A DNA stretch of 64,000 bases from Rhizophlyctis rosea (taxonomy: Eukaryota > Chytridiomycota > Chytridiomycetes > Rhizophlyctidales > Rhizophlyctidaceae), in assembly GCA_027596075.1 (NCBI GenBank), contig JADGJC010000048.1, forward strand, positions 62,001-126,000, in the 5' to 3' direction. Made by a program: the position numbers and the translations under genes. Below, in pieces: positions 11,206 to 23,165 of the stretch. The notes below the pieces were generated by a model. It was not told the DNA's origin. It worked only from the letters and a program-made list of their open reading frames with translations, and made no database searches. Each line of letters opens with the position of its first letter. Positions within the stretch are counted from its first letter, which is position 1.

Positions 11206-11922
11206 TATAACAGACAATGGGGCAACGGTACGATGCTATCCCTGAAATCGTGCAGCACTAGATGTGAGGAATGTTTTCAGGGGGAAAGAGAAAATAATGG
11301 GGTATTTATCAGCAAGTTGCGCAGGTGAACCCTCTTTGGTGAAAACCCGAGAATGCACTGCCAACCCGCCCATGCAACCTGCTGGTCGTAGGGTGGGTGA
11401 AGTGCAGGAATGGACACAGGCATAACTTCCTTCAAGTCGGACTGTCGGAGGTTGTTGTTGGGAAGAACGCGTTTCAGGCGCCACCCCCAACATCGGAGAC
11501 CTCCTCCTCAAGGCTGTGTTCGATTTGGGCATTCGTGGAATGAACGTTTCCATAGAATGTTCTCCATCGGCAGCACAATCCTTGTGTGAGGTGATGACTT
11601 TTCATAAGGGTTGATGTTCCAAGGACAATGCTCTCTCAAAAGACCAATAGCCCATGAGACTGCAACGCATCAATCTCGTCTGAGGAAGGGAATTCATCAG
11701 GTGAAGGGAGTGAATAAGTAGAAGTAGTAAATCTTTGTAAGCACTAATCCATCCCCTATCAATCTAGTCTACTTGATACACCAACGAATGCGTGAAACTT
11801 TAAACTGTATTGAGGCTCGCTCTATATAAAAAAAATATCCATACTAACCATTCAGCCCCTCTAAACAACATTATTACAATTTCTTACTAACAATCTACAC
11901 TACCACGAACCAGTCTACTTCT
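11206..11922. other. Intergenic region between two minus-strand genes
   Basis: About 720 nt holding the promoter of the Cys-module gene and the 3' region of the arrestin-SH3 gene, with an A/T-rich stretch at 11820-11885. No gene seen. Confidence 0.45.
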
Positions 11923-14900
11923 TCACTTCCGCCCCTTCCCCAACTTACTCCCAAACCTCCCCAAAGGCAACAACCTCCTCTTCTGCGGCTCTGCCGCAGC
12001 TGGCCCATTTCCCCTCTCATCCCCACTGGCAGCAATGAATAACGCATCCAACTCCTTCATCGCGGCATCGTGGTCGATCTTCCCCGGTGACGAAACGGAC
12101 GATGAAGGCCCTGACGCCGACTGCGACCCGGCTGACGATTTGCTAGGTCCTGGGTAGTGCTGGTTGGCTTCGTCTGACCCGAATGCTTGGTCGAGGAAAT
12201 CTTCGAAATGGCCCATGGCGGAGCTTAGATCGGAGAATCGGGCGGGTTTCTCGAAGGATGATGGTAGTTGTTGTTGTTGTTGTTGTTTTTGTTGAGGAGA
12301 CTGATGATGAGGGTGTTGTTGCTGCTGGTGTTGGTGTTGCTGCTGACGATAGCCTTCCGCGAGAGCTCTTCCAATATGACGATCCAGTGACATCTCAAAG
12401 TTGTCTAGTCTCGTCTCAAATGAATCGTTCTTCGGTCGCCGCTGGAGTGTGTTCGGTCCTTGGCCCCATGCGTCCACATTTGCCTGATGCTCGGAAGGAA
12501 GCTGAGCTGTTGCACCGAGGGTGTTGGAGCGGTCGCGAGTTTGGCGCGGCATGCCATTTGGAGGTATGGGCGGAGGAGCTGGGAAGTTTGTCATGGGTGT
12601 TGGCTTTCGGCCAAGGGTGACGGTTCGTGCGGGTGGAGTAGGATGCAGCTGTCGTTGTGGATATTGCTGTTGCTGTTGGAAGTGTTGCGGATGTGGGTAA
12701 TGTTGCTGATGTTGGTGTTGATGTTGATGCTGGTGGTGTGGGTAAGGTGGCTGCATATGGTCCCCGTTTACAACTGCACCAACAGTATTGGACCGATCTC
12801 TTCCTGGTCCACCGGCAGTGCGTGGCGGTGCAGTTGGAGGTGGTCGGGGAAGTGTTTGTGCTTCAGGATAAGGATAGTACTCATATGCCTCCCTATCGAC
12901 TTCCTGTCTCCTCTCCCCACCGCTGCCAGCACTTCCACGAGATCTCCGAGAAGCATTCGAAACAACAGATCCAGCTCCTCTGTCGTCTGCACCGCCACTA
13001 ACATTGCTCCCAACCGCACTGCGGCCCGCCCGACCACTGACAGCACTAGTTCCACTTGATCCATTACCGCCTTCTCTCCTCTCCATCTCCAGCCGGGCCA
13101 GTCTCTCAACCTCCGCTTGTCTCCTCTCCATCTCCTCCTGTCTACGCTCCCAATCAACTCTTCCAGCACCTTCCCTAGCTTCCGCCATCTGCATCCTCTG
13201 CGCATCCTCGCCAGGCTTTCCCGGCCGTCTCAAACTCCTGGCTCGCGTAACATTCGGATTCTCAGATAAAGCCTCCACCCGCAGCTGTCGCACATTGGGT
13301 CCTTGATTCTCCGTTGCAGGATTGGGTCGCAAATCCTGCCCATTATGGTTGCCGGAAGCCAAATTCCTTTCGACAGTCTGCAAAATCTCAGTTGTCAGAT
13401 CTTGTGGACTTCGCCGAGGGATCTCAGGCATTTGAACTTGTATAGGTTCAGCCACACGCCATTGTCCATCAGGGCCGCGATGAGCAACGGTACGAGATCG
13501 TCCGAGCCCGTTTGCTGCTGGAGCTTTGCGTGCACGATCAAGAGTCATTGATCGCCCATTGTCTTCGTCTCTGGGACCGAACACAGATGGGTCAGGTAGA
13601 GGTGGATCGGAGAAGTTGCGTCCTCGGTTCGCCTGGCTTTGCATCAGACGTTGCGCGGGAGTTGTGATTGACGGCAGTGGTACATTCCGGCCATGAGGCG
13701 TTTCCGGACGATGTTTCGGTTGAGCTTCATTATCCGTCAGGAAGATGCATGCACGTGGGAATACTCCTTGTTTGCCCGTGGCGATATTAGCTCCACGACA
13801 CCATCCATCCTTGTATGAGAAGCTATGATGTAAAATGACGGAACCCATGTCAGTAAATAAATCCCCCCTCAACTCATCACTCTTGAGAATTTACGAATAT
13901 CAACCCCATCCCAAAGGCCGGGCGAACGGCAAATACTCACTTAACAACAACAACATCCCCAACCCTAACCCCCAACTCATCCGCACCCCTCCCCTCGAAA
14001 TTCCTTAAAACTCTAAAAGTATCATCATCCCTCCCCCGTCCCTTCTCTTTCTCCTTCCCCCAAAACTTCCCAAACACATTATTGCCAAACCCGCCAACAG
14101 ACGGTCCATTCTGTGCTACAGGAACAACACTATCCCTCCTCTTTGGCAAGTCCTCGCTCGTCAACTTCACCGCCGCTGCGGAGACGTATTTCCGTGGCGG
14201 CGCTTGGGGCGTTGGTCGGTGTGGTTTGTGACGACGGGTTGGGGGGTTCGGAAGCGGTGGGCGGTTGTTGTAATGGTGCTGCATGTAGGGGGATGGTGGG
14301 GTACTTAGAGGTTCTCCGTAGATTGATTCGCGGCGGTGGGATTTGCGTTTGAAGGCTCGGTCGCGGGATTCTTTTGATTCTGAAGGATGGTGTGGAGGAG
14401 CGTTGTGGGGTTGTTGATGCTGTGGTGGTGTGGGTGCAGTAGGTGAAGACGGGGTTGATTCCTTCACTGCTTCTGAGTCGGGGTTCAGGATTGCGAGAGG
14501 GAACATGCCAACTCGGTTGGTTTTGGTGTTGGTTCCTTTTGCCCAATTGTCCGCAAATACTTGGCTGGGAAGCACGAAGAGAAAACTTTAGTAATTCTTT
14601 TCAAAATAGAACTAGAAACCCAAACCGCTAATGTGTATGACCACTTGGCGCTCTCTAGCTCCGAAAGAAAAACACTCACATAATAGAAACAAAATCCCCA
14701 ATATCCAACTCCAACTCATCCTCCATCTCCGGCACATGTCTCGCAAAGACCTCCCACTTAACACCCGCTCCTCCCTTCTCCCCCCCACCAATAGCCAAAA
14801 GCATCTCCCCTCCCTCCTCCCCTTCAAGATCCTCAACAATAACATCATCAACCTTCGGCACGCTATGCTTCTTATTCTCGAACGGCAAATACACACTCCG

Positions 14901-17900
14901 CCGACTCGGTCGTGCCTTGAACGAATCCACAACCTCCGGTCCGTCTCCACTTCGCCTCGGTTCGGGCTCAACGACCGTGGGCGTGTAAGAGGTGCGTTTA
15001 CGGGAGGGTGAAAGCATCTTGACGGCATCTGAGAGGAGCTTCTCTTCTTCGATGCTTCGGACGCTTTGTCGTTTTAGCATTTTGACTGCTTCATCTAACA
15101 TTGCGAAATCATCCCATCCTTCATCACCGTCATCATCATCAACATCATCATCTACAACCTTCGTTCCCTCCCCAGGCTTGCTGTGCTTCCCCAAAATAGC
15201 CATAGCCTCCTCAATCATCTCACGTTCCCTCGCCTCACTAACAGCGACCGAATCCCTCACAACCTTCCTTCCAACCCTTCCACTTCCGTTCTCCGCACCC
15301 CCACTTCGAACATCCATTACCCGCTTCGGCTTCCAAGCCTCCCACTCATCCTTCTTCCTCTTCTCCTCCCTATCCCTTCTCTCCTTCTCCAAACTAGCCC
15401 GCTCACCAACAGGAGGACTCTCCCTCTTACTCCCCAACATGCGCACCGCATCTTCCAACATCCCCTGCGCATCGTCCAGGAAACTCATATCACCACCAGC
15501 TGGACTCTCGTCCTTCCGTCCATCGGAATCTTTCCGAACCATAGAGGGTCGAATGGGACTTCCACTACCACGCGGCATACCCTTTTCAAGATCTTTGACG
15601 TGGATGATGCTACTGGCGCCGCCGGAGGAAGAGGTGAGGACCGTGGCGCGGTATTTTTGGGATTCGTCTTCGTCGTCGGAGATGTCGATGAGGCGGGGTG
15701 CGGGTGGTGGTGTTGTTTTGGGGTTGGTGGGTCGTGGTGTGGTTTGTGGGGAGACGCGTCTTGTGGGTGGAGATGATGATAGGGGTGTTTGGGTGCCTGA
15801 GCGGGGTGGTGTGAGGTCGGCGATGGAGGGTTTGGGCCATGCGTCGAGTTTGCGGATGCGGTCTTCACTGGTGCGCATTGAGGGAAGGGTGGGGCTTCTT
15901 TGTCTCCCTTGTTTGGGCGTTTCTGCGCTGTTGGAGAAGGGTGCGTTTGACGAGGATGGCAATGTTGGACTTCGCTGTCTCCCCTGGCGTTCGGCGAATG
16001 GTGCACTTTCCATAGTAGGCACCGTAGGACTTCTAATCCTCCCAGTCTTACTCCTTTCTTCCCCAGGGCTTGACGCCGTGCTCCTAGGCGGTGTCGGCAC
16101 ATTCCCCCTATCAACCATCTTCTGAACCGGTTTCGACTGTTGCTCCAATCCCAATCCCAAAAGATCTCCGACTTGATTCCGGTAGGGACTGGCAGCAGGT
16201 GTACTTCCATTCCTTGGCCGATTCCTAGTATCGACCCGCAACCCCGCCGGCGCACCCCTATTCTGCTCATCCAAACTCATCCTCCCCCTTTCCCCACCTC
16301 CACCCGTCCCCTCATCCCCACTCCCACTCAAACTCGGCACCTTCTTCCGTCTAATCTCAAACTTCTTCTTCATATCCGCTACCAACCCGCCACTTCTAAC
16401 TTGCGGTTTCTCCTCCTTCTCCACCTCCTTTGGCTTCTCCTCACTTCTTCTCCCAAGCCCTTCATTTTCAGGTTTGCGAGTTTGCAAGACAGGGATATCC
16501 TTCGGATCCACCAAAACGGAATCCTCATCCAACAGCTGCTGAACCTTTTCCATCTCCTCGCGTCTTCCCTCAGCAAGCCAAGCTTCATCATCGTCTGGGC
16601 CCGGTGGAGGAACGGCCGGCACTACAGGCGTTGGTGTCCGTGGTTCTACAACAGGACGTGGTGTTGATACCCGAGGTGGAGTTGGAAGAACCGACTCAGC
16701 TTGTGCTCCAACCACCGATAAAGGCCCACCACCATCCTCCAACTCCGTATCCTTCGAAGTCCCACTATCCGGCGTCCCATCCTTCGGCGCCACAACAACG
16801 TTATCCTCCACTCGTTTCGAAACAGGTCTATCTAATGTAATGGGTGCGTCCATCAGATCGACTAGCAAAGATGAGTTCGTCCTCTCCGGATGTGCTGGAG
16901 GTGCGGAAGCAGATCCCTCCAACACAAACGGATCATATACGACACTCTTCACATTTGCCGTAACGGGTTCGTCAGGGTCATCATTCCAACTCATTAGAAG
17001 AGGTGTTGCTGGCGGGGCGGAGTTTGTTGGGCGGTCGAGTGTTTCGTGCGTAGTGACAGGAGGAGCAAAACCGGACCCAAGTGGAGGGACTTCATCGTTT
17101 TCTTCCCCTCTATACCCGTCCTCCGCATCATATCTTCCTTCTTCTTCATCTTCCCTTCTCCTATTTCCACTATCCCTTCGTTCCTCCCGTGGCTCCGGCT
17201 CCATACTCCCCCGACTTTCTGGAACCAAGACAGGGCTTTCTAATGCGGGGATGGGTTCCATGAATGGATCTGCATGTGGGATTGGGATGTTGAATATATC
17301 GGTATTGTGGTTTGAGGAAGAGGATGGACGTGGAAGGGTGGTATCGATGAGGGAAACTTGGCGGTTGGATTCCGCTGGTGGTGGTGGGCTAGGAACTCGG
17401 GGTGGAGGTGATGGCGGTGGAGGTGTAGGTTCTCTTGGTGGTGGTCTAATAGGTTCCGGTTCAAGAGGTGGTACATTCTTTCTCTTAACCTGATGTTTCG
17501 GTTCCGGTTCGTCCATCTTCCCTCGTGCACCATCCAAACTGCCCCTCCCCCGCCCACTATCCAAACTTCCCCTCGGTTCCTCAACGCTCCTCACTACACT
17601 AACGGGACTCTCCTCGCCAGTCTCCTCGCCCTCTTCCTCCTCCGTGCCAGGAGGAACGTGATGAACACGGACAGGAACAGCGAAACTCGCACCGCCTTCC
17701 TCGTGTTCGATATGGAAACGGAGTTCGTGACTGACGCTGGCACGCGGGTGGGTGGAGTCAGATGTTAGTTGCATGACGGGGAATGTGAAGGTTAGGGGTT
17801 CTTCGTCAGTTGCGATAAGGGCGTCAGCGTCGTAGAAGCGGAGCGGCAAGCCGAGAGGGCGTTCGTATGCACCGTGTCTGATAAGGAAAGTGGACTGAGG

Positions 17901-18896
17901 TTAAGGATGGGAAGATGCAAGACGATGCGAGCAAGAATGGACTTACTGGAAGATAGCACGCTCAGCCCACCCACACTCCACTGCTTTCAACACAGTGAAT
18001 TCCCCGCCGATTTGCTCAACGGATAATGATACATCGTAGCTGGGATACTGTACTAAGATAGGGTCTGGGTAGCTGACCTTGAGTAGCCATCCGCCTGTTG
18101 ATAAAATGATTAGTTTGCTGCATACACGTGCTGCCAAGCATTCAATCTCCAAACAAACCAACCTTCTTTAGCAACACTCTCCGAAGTCTTCCTATTCGGC
18201 GTAACCCACTTATTGCATCGCATGACAACCAATTCTTGTTCTTGGATGATCGGGGTCAAGTTGGTGGATTGTTCAGGTGCGAGTGTTGCTATGAACATGT
18301 GTGTGACATCCAGAACAGCATCATCAGGAGTAAATGTGCGGTATGTTGAGGGAAGTTGGTCGGGAAATGAAATGGAGAAATCGAATTCGTGATGTCCGGG
18401 AGAAAGCTCGCGGGTGTCGTTCCACAGGATGACTTCGACGCGGCGGAATGAGCGTTTGTGTGAGCCTCTCTGCGAGTTGGTGGGGTGTTTCAGTGTTTGA
18501 TACTTTTCAGTCCTTCGAAGTATATCATTCCCGGATACTCACAGGATCAGGTTTCTTCCCTTCACCTGGCGGAGGATTCCGTCCTGGTGGCATCCACCCC
18601 TGACCCGAGAACAACGCTACCGCCAACCTATCGCACACAAAGCTCCGCATGCCTCCTACATTGACTGTCACAGTTCCGAAGATACGATCACTTGAATCTG
18701 GAAAGTCAAGCACTTGTGGTATTGGGGGAGGTGCAGCTGGTTCGCCATTGACGTCTGGCGGTCTGGTTTGCGATCTACGGTAGGCGTTGTATTCGTCATC
18801 GGTACTTTGAGTTGCATAGTGGATTGAGATGGATATCGTGGGTAGTGCTCCGTTGTTTTCCATCAAAGCCCGAAGGGCCTTCCGGAGCATAGTCAT
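11923..18896 (-). CDS. Giant arrestin-like protein with two SH3 domains
   Basis: A 2,176-residue protein from six exons: 18543-18896, 18163-18469, 17947-18094, 14680-17877, 13941-14564 and 11923-13822, with introns of 68-118 nt and every join in frame. Residues ~1-340 resemble arrestin N and C domains (GHHEFDFSISFPDQLPSTY; LRFYDADALI; a final ASVSHELRFHIE strand). A ~950-residue disordered stretch rich in Pro, Ser, Glu and Arg follows. Two SH3 domains come next, near residues 1295-1365 (EDELELDIGDFVSI / NRVGMFPLAIL) and 1515-1575 (ADELGVRVGDVVVV / GKQGVFPRACI). The tail is Gln/His-rich with CAG-type runs. Arrestin-like proteins sort cargo and recruit ubiquitin ligases; SH3 domains bind Pro-rich partners, so an endocytic or cortical scaffold is the inference. 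The plus-strand frames across this gene are shadows. Confidence 0.85.
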
Positions 18897-19789
18897 TTTG
18901 GCGGACGGGGTGGGGAGTTGGGCGGGGAGGTGGGAAATAGATGGGAGTTGCGTTCGCGTTTCCGACGTCTTCGATTTTGATGATGGCTCCGCCGTGTGAT
19001 TTTTTGATCCAGCCGAATGCTTAATGGAACAACTTTCGTATTACTTCCGTTGCTCGGCCTCCCTTATTGTTCGTAAGGTTTCGAAACACAATGTCGAAAT
19101 GCTGCACCACAGACCACTTCAGCATGCCGATACGACACGAGTGCGCACACCACCACGCGCCTAGGCGCTGCGATAGAGCGGACAGGCGTTCATGGGAGTT
19201 ATCTTTCAATATGCCTGCTCAACGGTACTGTATAGGTAAAGGAGATGCACTAAGAAGTGCTTATGACGCAAAGGAAAGAACTGCCAGAGTTCGAACATGA
19301 AAGGGCAGAATCCATCCCACCAACACCTTCACATAATCTCGCAGTGGCACGAGTAACACGCAGGAAAGTGCTGCACCAACCACCACCAGGCACCATCAAC
19401 AAACGAGATGCGCATCAACTTTTCCTGGCTGTTGTGTAACTGGGTGGTCCTTGATTGTGTTACTATTATATCCATAGTCGGGCCAGATGGACTGCGCCTG
19501 GTGCGACTGGACTTGGACATGTAAACAATGTGGCGTAGCAGTAAATGAGACTGGTTTGCACAACGCGTTATCCAGCTTTTCCCCATCCTAACTCCACATT
19601 CAATTATTTCATTCCCTTCGTATCAAAGGTAAACTATATCTCTCTATGATGATTGCGGCAAATAGGCAGGTATACTTGATAGGAGATATAGAAGTCCATT
19701 TTTATTTGAACCATAACCGTATGTCAAACAATGAGCTGTTTCCATACTGTGGAACCATTGGATCAACCTGTCTGTTCAAAAACATCATC
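18897..19789. other. Intergenic region upstream of arrestin-SH3 gene
   Basis: About 890 nt containing the arrestin-SH3 promoter. Only short frames without domains or splice chains; nothing else seen. Confidence 0.4.
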
Positions 19790-21215
19790 CTACACGTCCT
19801 TAACAAGACTAACATCATCCAAGAATACCCACGCACTCACACTCCCACCCGTAACACTAAACGTATCCCCCCCTCGCCAACAGCCACAAATCCCTCAAAC
19901 CCAAACTCCTTCCAATCACTCCATCCACGCTTCTCCCTCGCATCCTTCACCCCCGTTCCAGTAAACATCTCAGAAACAGTTCAACGCACGGCTTTGCGCA
20001 TTAAACGCCCGTGCTGATCCAAAAGCCCAAGGGTAATACGTCTTGCCAGCGATTGAAATCAGACTTGCGGCAGGGGGGATATTGTGCCTGGGGGAGGGGG
20101 GCCGAAAAGTGTAGGCGACGCCCCGTTGCCGGTGCGAGAGCGTGAAATTTGCAAGGTAGAAGAAATGCTGCATATGAGTTGCGGATGTAGGAGATTTTCC
20201 CGGGAAGAGGGGGAGGTGGAGGAGACATAGCACGAATCCGTCAGGGTTCACATGGAAGTTGTGTTCGAGGAGCGCCTTCTGGGGATGAGGATTGGTGCTG
20301 TGCAAAAGGAGTTGATGAGTTTGTAGATGTTACCCGTTGCACGTTATACTTGCAAAGATGACTTACGGAGTACTAGGAGTTGCCGTTGATTGTTTCGTCA
20401 GCTGCTGTGGTGGTGGAGGTCACCGTCTTTTTCAGTCGTAGAATTGCAGACGCTGCTGGTTGCGTCTTACTTGGTGGGGTGGCGGTGGAAGTGGATGTCC
20501 TCTTAGATGGAGGGTTGCAGTGGTTTCCTCTGCCCTAAGCGTGGTAGTTGTGGTTAAAGCGATCTCCTCAGCTGTTGTGACAGATGCTGTGGTTTCGTCG
20601 GCAGTCGTGTTGGTGGTGCTGGTGTCCAGAAACGTGGAAGTGCCAGTTGCCTCCTCCGCACTGATGGAGCTGGTGGGGTGAAAGGAAGAATGTGTGTCCA
20701 ACCAAGATGAACCTTTAATAATAACGATCTTGTTGTACCATGCCTCGGCTGCTGTTTAGCGCGTTCCCTCTTCTTCACCGGTCTTGGCGGATGCTTCTCA
20801 TGTACTGATGCCATCTTGGGTTGATGTGGTCGTGGACGCTCCAGCCGTCATTCCCTCGGTTTGTTTGTGTATTTCGCAGTTGTGGTGATTATAGGGTTCA
20901 TATATCTCGCAGTAGCTGTTTTATGATGCTTGGCCGTGGTTGTCACCGCCTTCTGATATTTGGTGGTTTTCGTCGTTGCAGTGCCCCTATGGTATCCAGC
21001 GGTCGTCGTACTGGGCTTATGGTATCTAGTTGTAGCAGAATGCTTGGAAAGCAACGGAAGTTTTGTCTAGACGGTTCGCCTGAATTCAAATTGCAGATGT
21101 TGAATCCATTACCGTGGAAGGAGAATAGCATGATATAAGCGCCATCAAATACGATTGAATCCGGCTCAACACCTGCACTGTCGCTCCGTGTTCGACCACT
21201 ACCTGCACTTTGCAC
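19790..21215 (-). pseudogene. Decayed Thr-rich secreted protein with CBM-like C-terminal domain
   Basis: Fragments in different minus-strand frames line up as one degraded gene. From 5' to 3': an Asn/Gly-rich segment with GAYIMLFSFHGNGFNIC (20943-21215); imperfect TTTAKYxK-type repeats (20848-21054); a long Thr/Ala-rich block (20432-20701); a plausible 72-nt intron (gtaagt near 20366 to tgcacag near 20296); then PDGFVLC...LISIAGKTYYPWAFG. After a stop near 19970 the frame changes and ends with GWSDWKEFGF...DTFSVTGG...WVFLDDVSLV, the usual last strands of a jelly-roll carbohydrate-binding module, stopping at 19790-19792. No single frame or obvious intron chain connects all parts, and I found no signal peptide. 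Sequencing error is an alternative to true decay. Confidence 0.4.
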
Positions 21216-21767
21216 TCAGGATGAGGGATGCTGTTGAAGGAGGTATTGGAGATTACTACTGAGAATGTTATTTTGGATCAGGCAAGGGATGGGGGTGGGC
21301 AAGGGGCTGCGTCGATTGCGCAGATTCATTAGTGGGGTGGGGTGAGATGTTGTGGCGGGGAGGCGTGAAGGAGTGGGTAGGGTAGGGATAAAAATGTATA
21401 AACTAGTTTTGATTTTTCTGAATCGGATCAGGGTTGGTGGGCTCAGGGTAAGTAAGGTGGGGTTGAAGTAGTTTTGTTGCTCACGCAGTGCGGTTTACGG
21501 CCAGAGTGAGTTGCTACGCGATGATGAATTTGCAAGTTTGTTCCTGTATGGATATACTAGATTCTCGTCGGTCCTTGATCGTTGGCTCACAGCAAGATTG
21601 GGTGTTTGTCTTCACACACGTTGAGCTTGATATTCAACAAAATGCTGCTTTCATCATTCAAATCTGGGCACCGCACTCAATTGCCCAAGTGCTATTTGAG
21701 AAAAGCATGTAATACAACAGCTCTAATATTGACCTTGATTGCATTACGAGAAAAGTCTACAATACAT
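21216..21767. other. Intergenic region, no supported gene
   Basis: About 550 nt between the decayed secreted-protein gene and the kinase 3' end. No domain-bearing frame. Nothing seen. Confidence 0.4.
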
Positions 21768-23165
21768 CTACCACGAGGAAGAACTACTCTTCTCTCTCTC
21801 CAACCTTAATCGTGCAAGGATAGCAGACGTGTCCCCCACATCATCGCCCTCGTTTTCCGCTTTCAATGTATCCAACGAATTCTGCAGCGTGGGCGGCAAT
21901 GCTCTACAATGATTGACCAATCCCGCCTCCTCCAAAATCCCTTTCAAGATCTTCCACACTTCCCTTGCCGTTGGCCTCACATTCGGATCCGCCGATAACA
22001 TCTCCTTCACGCAATCCCATGCAGGCTTGCTTGCTGCAGAGGAGGAGACTTGATCGATGTAAGGGAGGACAAAACGTTCGAGGTTGGCTGCAAACCCGGG
22101 TATGTGATATTGTACATTGGGACGGAGGGCGTCGATGATGGTTTCGGTTGTGTTTCCGTGGCTCACCGCGAGTAACATGAAGAAGATGCACCCCAAAGCA
22201 AATACATCGGACTTCTGGCCCGCTTTTTGCTTTCGCATGTGTTCGGGTGCTTGCCAAAACTCTGTGCTTGATTGACTTGAACTAAGGCCACCCTGAGAGA
22301 AGGAGAACTTTTTGGACATCCCAAAGTCCGTCAGAAGCGGTGAGGGGTAGGGCTGCAAACTCGTGTGGAGAAGGATGTTGTCGGGCTTGATGTCCATGTG
22401 TTTGATGCGGGAGTCGTGGAGGTACGCTAGTGTAGATGCCATGCATGACATCCACCCCAAGAGCATCTCTCTTTGCTTTGTGGGGGTGGCTGTAGCATAC
22501 CAGTTGTAGTTGTGGGGTTTTTTCATGAAGTCGAGGAGAGATAAAGGTGCGTACGACATTATGATATATGCTTTGTGGTTCTGTATGTATGAGCAGCGCA
22601 GTTTGACGAGATGAGGATGGTTCAGACCGGCCAGCTTACGCAGCTCTGTCTGATATCCCCCCCATTCCGCTTCCGATTCCTCCCTGACGTTAAGGTGGAG
22701 CTCTTTCCGTGCATACACTTGACTGGCATCCCTAACAGATTCTACCTTCGTCACCGTCCCGTATGCCCCACCACGTGAAACACTATCTTTTGATGGGGCG
22801 AAGGGAACAAAATCATCAGGTTGATAATTCCTATGTTCCCCCTCAGGTATATCTTCCGCCAGAAACCGATTCTGGGCTCTGAGATATCGGGCCTGACGGT
22901 AGGGAGTGGGGATGATACCGGCTATTTCTCGAGCGTCGATTGGCAAGTCCAAATCGCTACATTGGTTGCTTATGAAGGGCGTGAGAATTGGCGGGGTTGA
23001 GTAGGAGGGGGGGATCAAAGCTACGATTTGTGTTATTTTTTGAAGGTGAGTCTTCGCATAGTCAGCGTAGGTAATGGGAGGGTCTACATCTGGCACGTTC
23101 TTTGTGGCATCAGACTTCAGAGTATGAGTAAGAAAAGAGTCCAATTCTACTTTGAGGGAACCCAT
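21768..23165 (-). CDS. Serine/threonine protein kinase
   Basis: A 465-residue single-exon protein kinase. I take the ATG at 23165 (MGSLKVELDSF); the open frame extends upstream but the extra residues show no conservation pattern. A ~140-residue N-terminal region of unknown function precedes the kinase domain. Visible kinase motifs: a glycine loop variant GGAYGTV, VYARKEL with the ATP-binding lysine, the catalytic loop KHMDIKPDN (HMD in place of HRD), TDFG, and WQAPEH. The aspartates of the catalytic loop and DFG are kept, so activity is expected. The C-terminal ~60 residues are acidic and Ser-rich. This style (short, HMD, long N-terminal region) matches fungus-specific kinases outside the main families. 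No substrate can be inferred. Confidence 0.85.
   Translation of the reverse strand: MGSLKVELDSFLTHTLKSDATKNVPDVDPPITYADYAKTHLQKITQIVALIPPSYSTPPILTPFISNQCSDLDLPIDAREIAGIIPTPYRQARYLRAQNRFLAEDIPEGEHRNYQPDDFVPFAPSKDSVSRGGAYGTVTKVESVRDASQVYARKELHLNVREESEAEWGGYQTELRKLAGLNHPHLVKLRCSYIQNHKAYIIMSYAPLSLLDFMKKPHNYNWYATATPTKQREMLLGWMSCMASTLAYLHDSRIKHMDIKPDNILLHTSLQPYPSPLLTDFGMSKKFSFSQGGLSSSQSSTEFWQAPEHMRKQKAGQKSDVFALGCIFFMLLAVSHGNTTETIIDALRPNVQYHIPGFAANLERFVLPYIDQVSSSAASKPAWDCVKEMLSADPNVRPTAREVWKILKGILEEAGLVNHCRALPPTLQNSLDTLKAENEGDDVGDTSAILARLRLEREKSSSSSW

Noticed and set aside
14992..16125. 377-codon plus-strand frame
   Set aside because: Antisense shadow of the long fourth exon of the arrestin-SH3 gene, whose exon chain is well supported.
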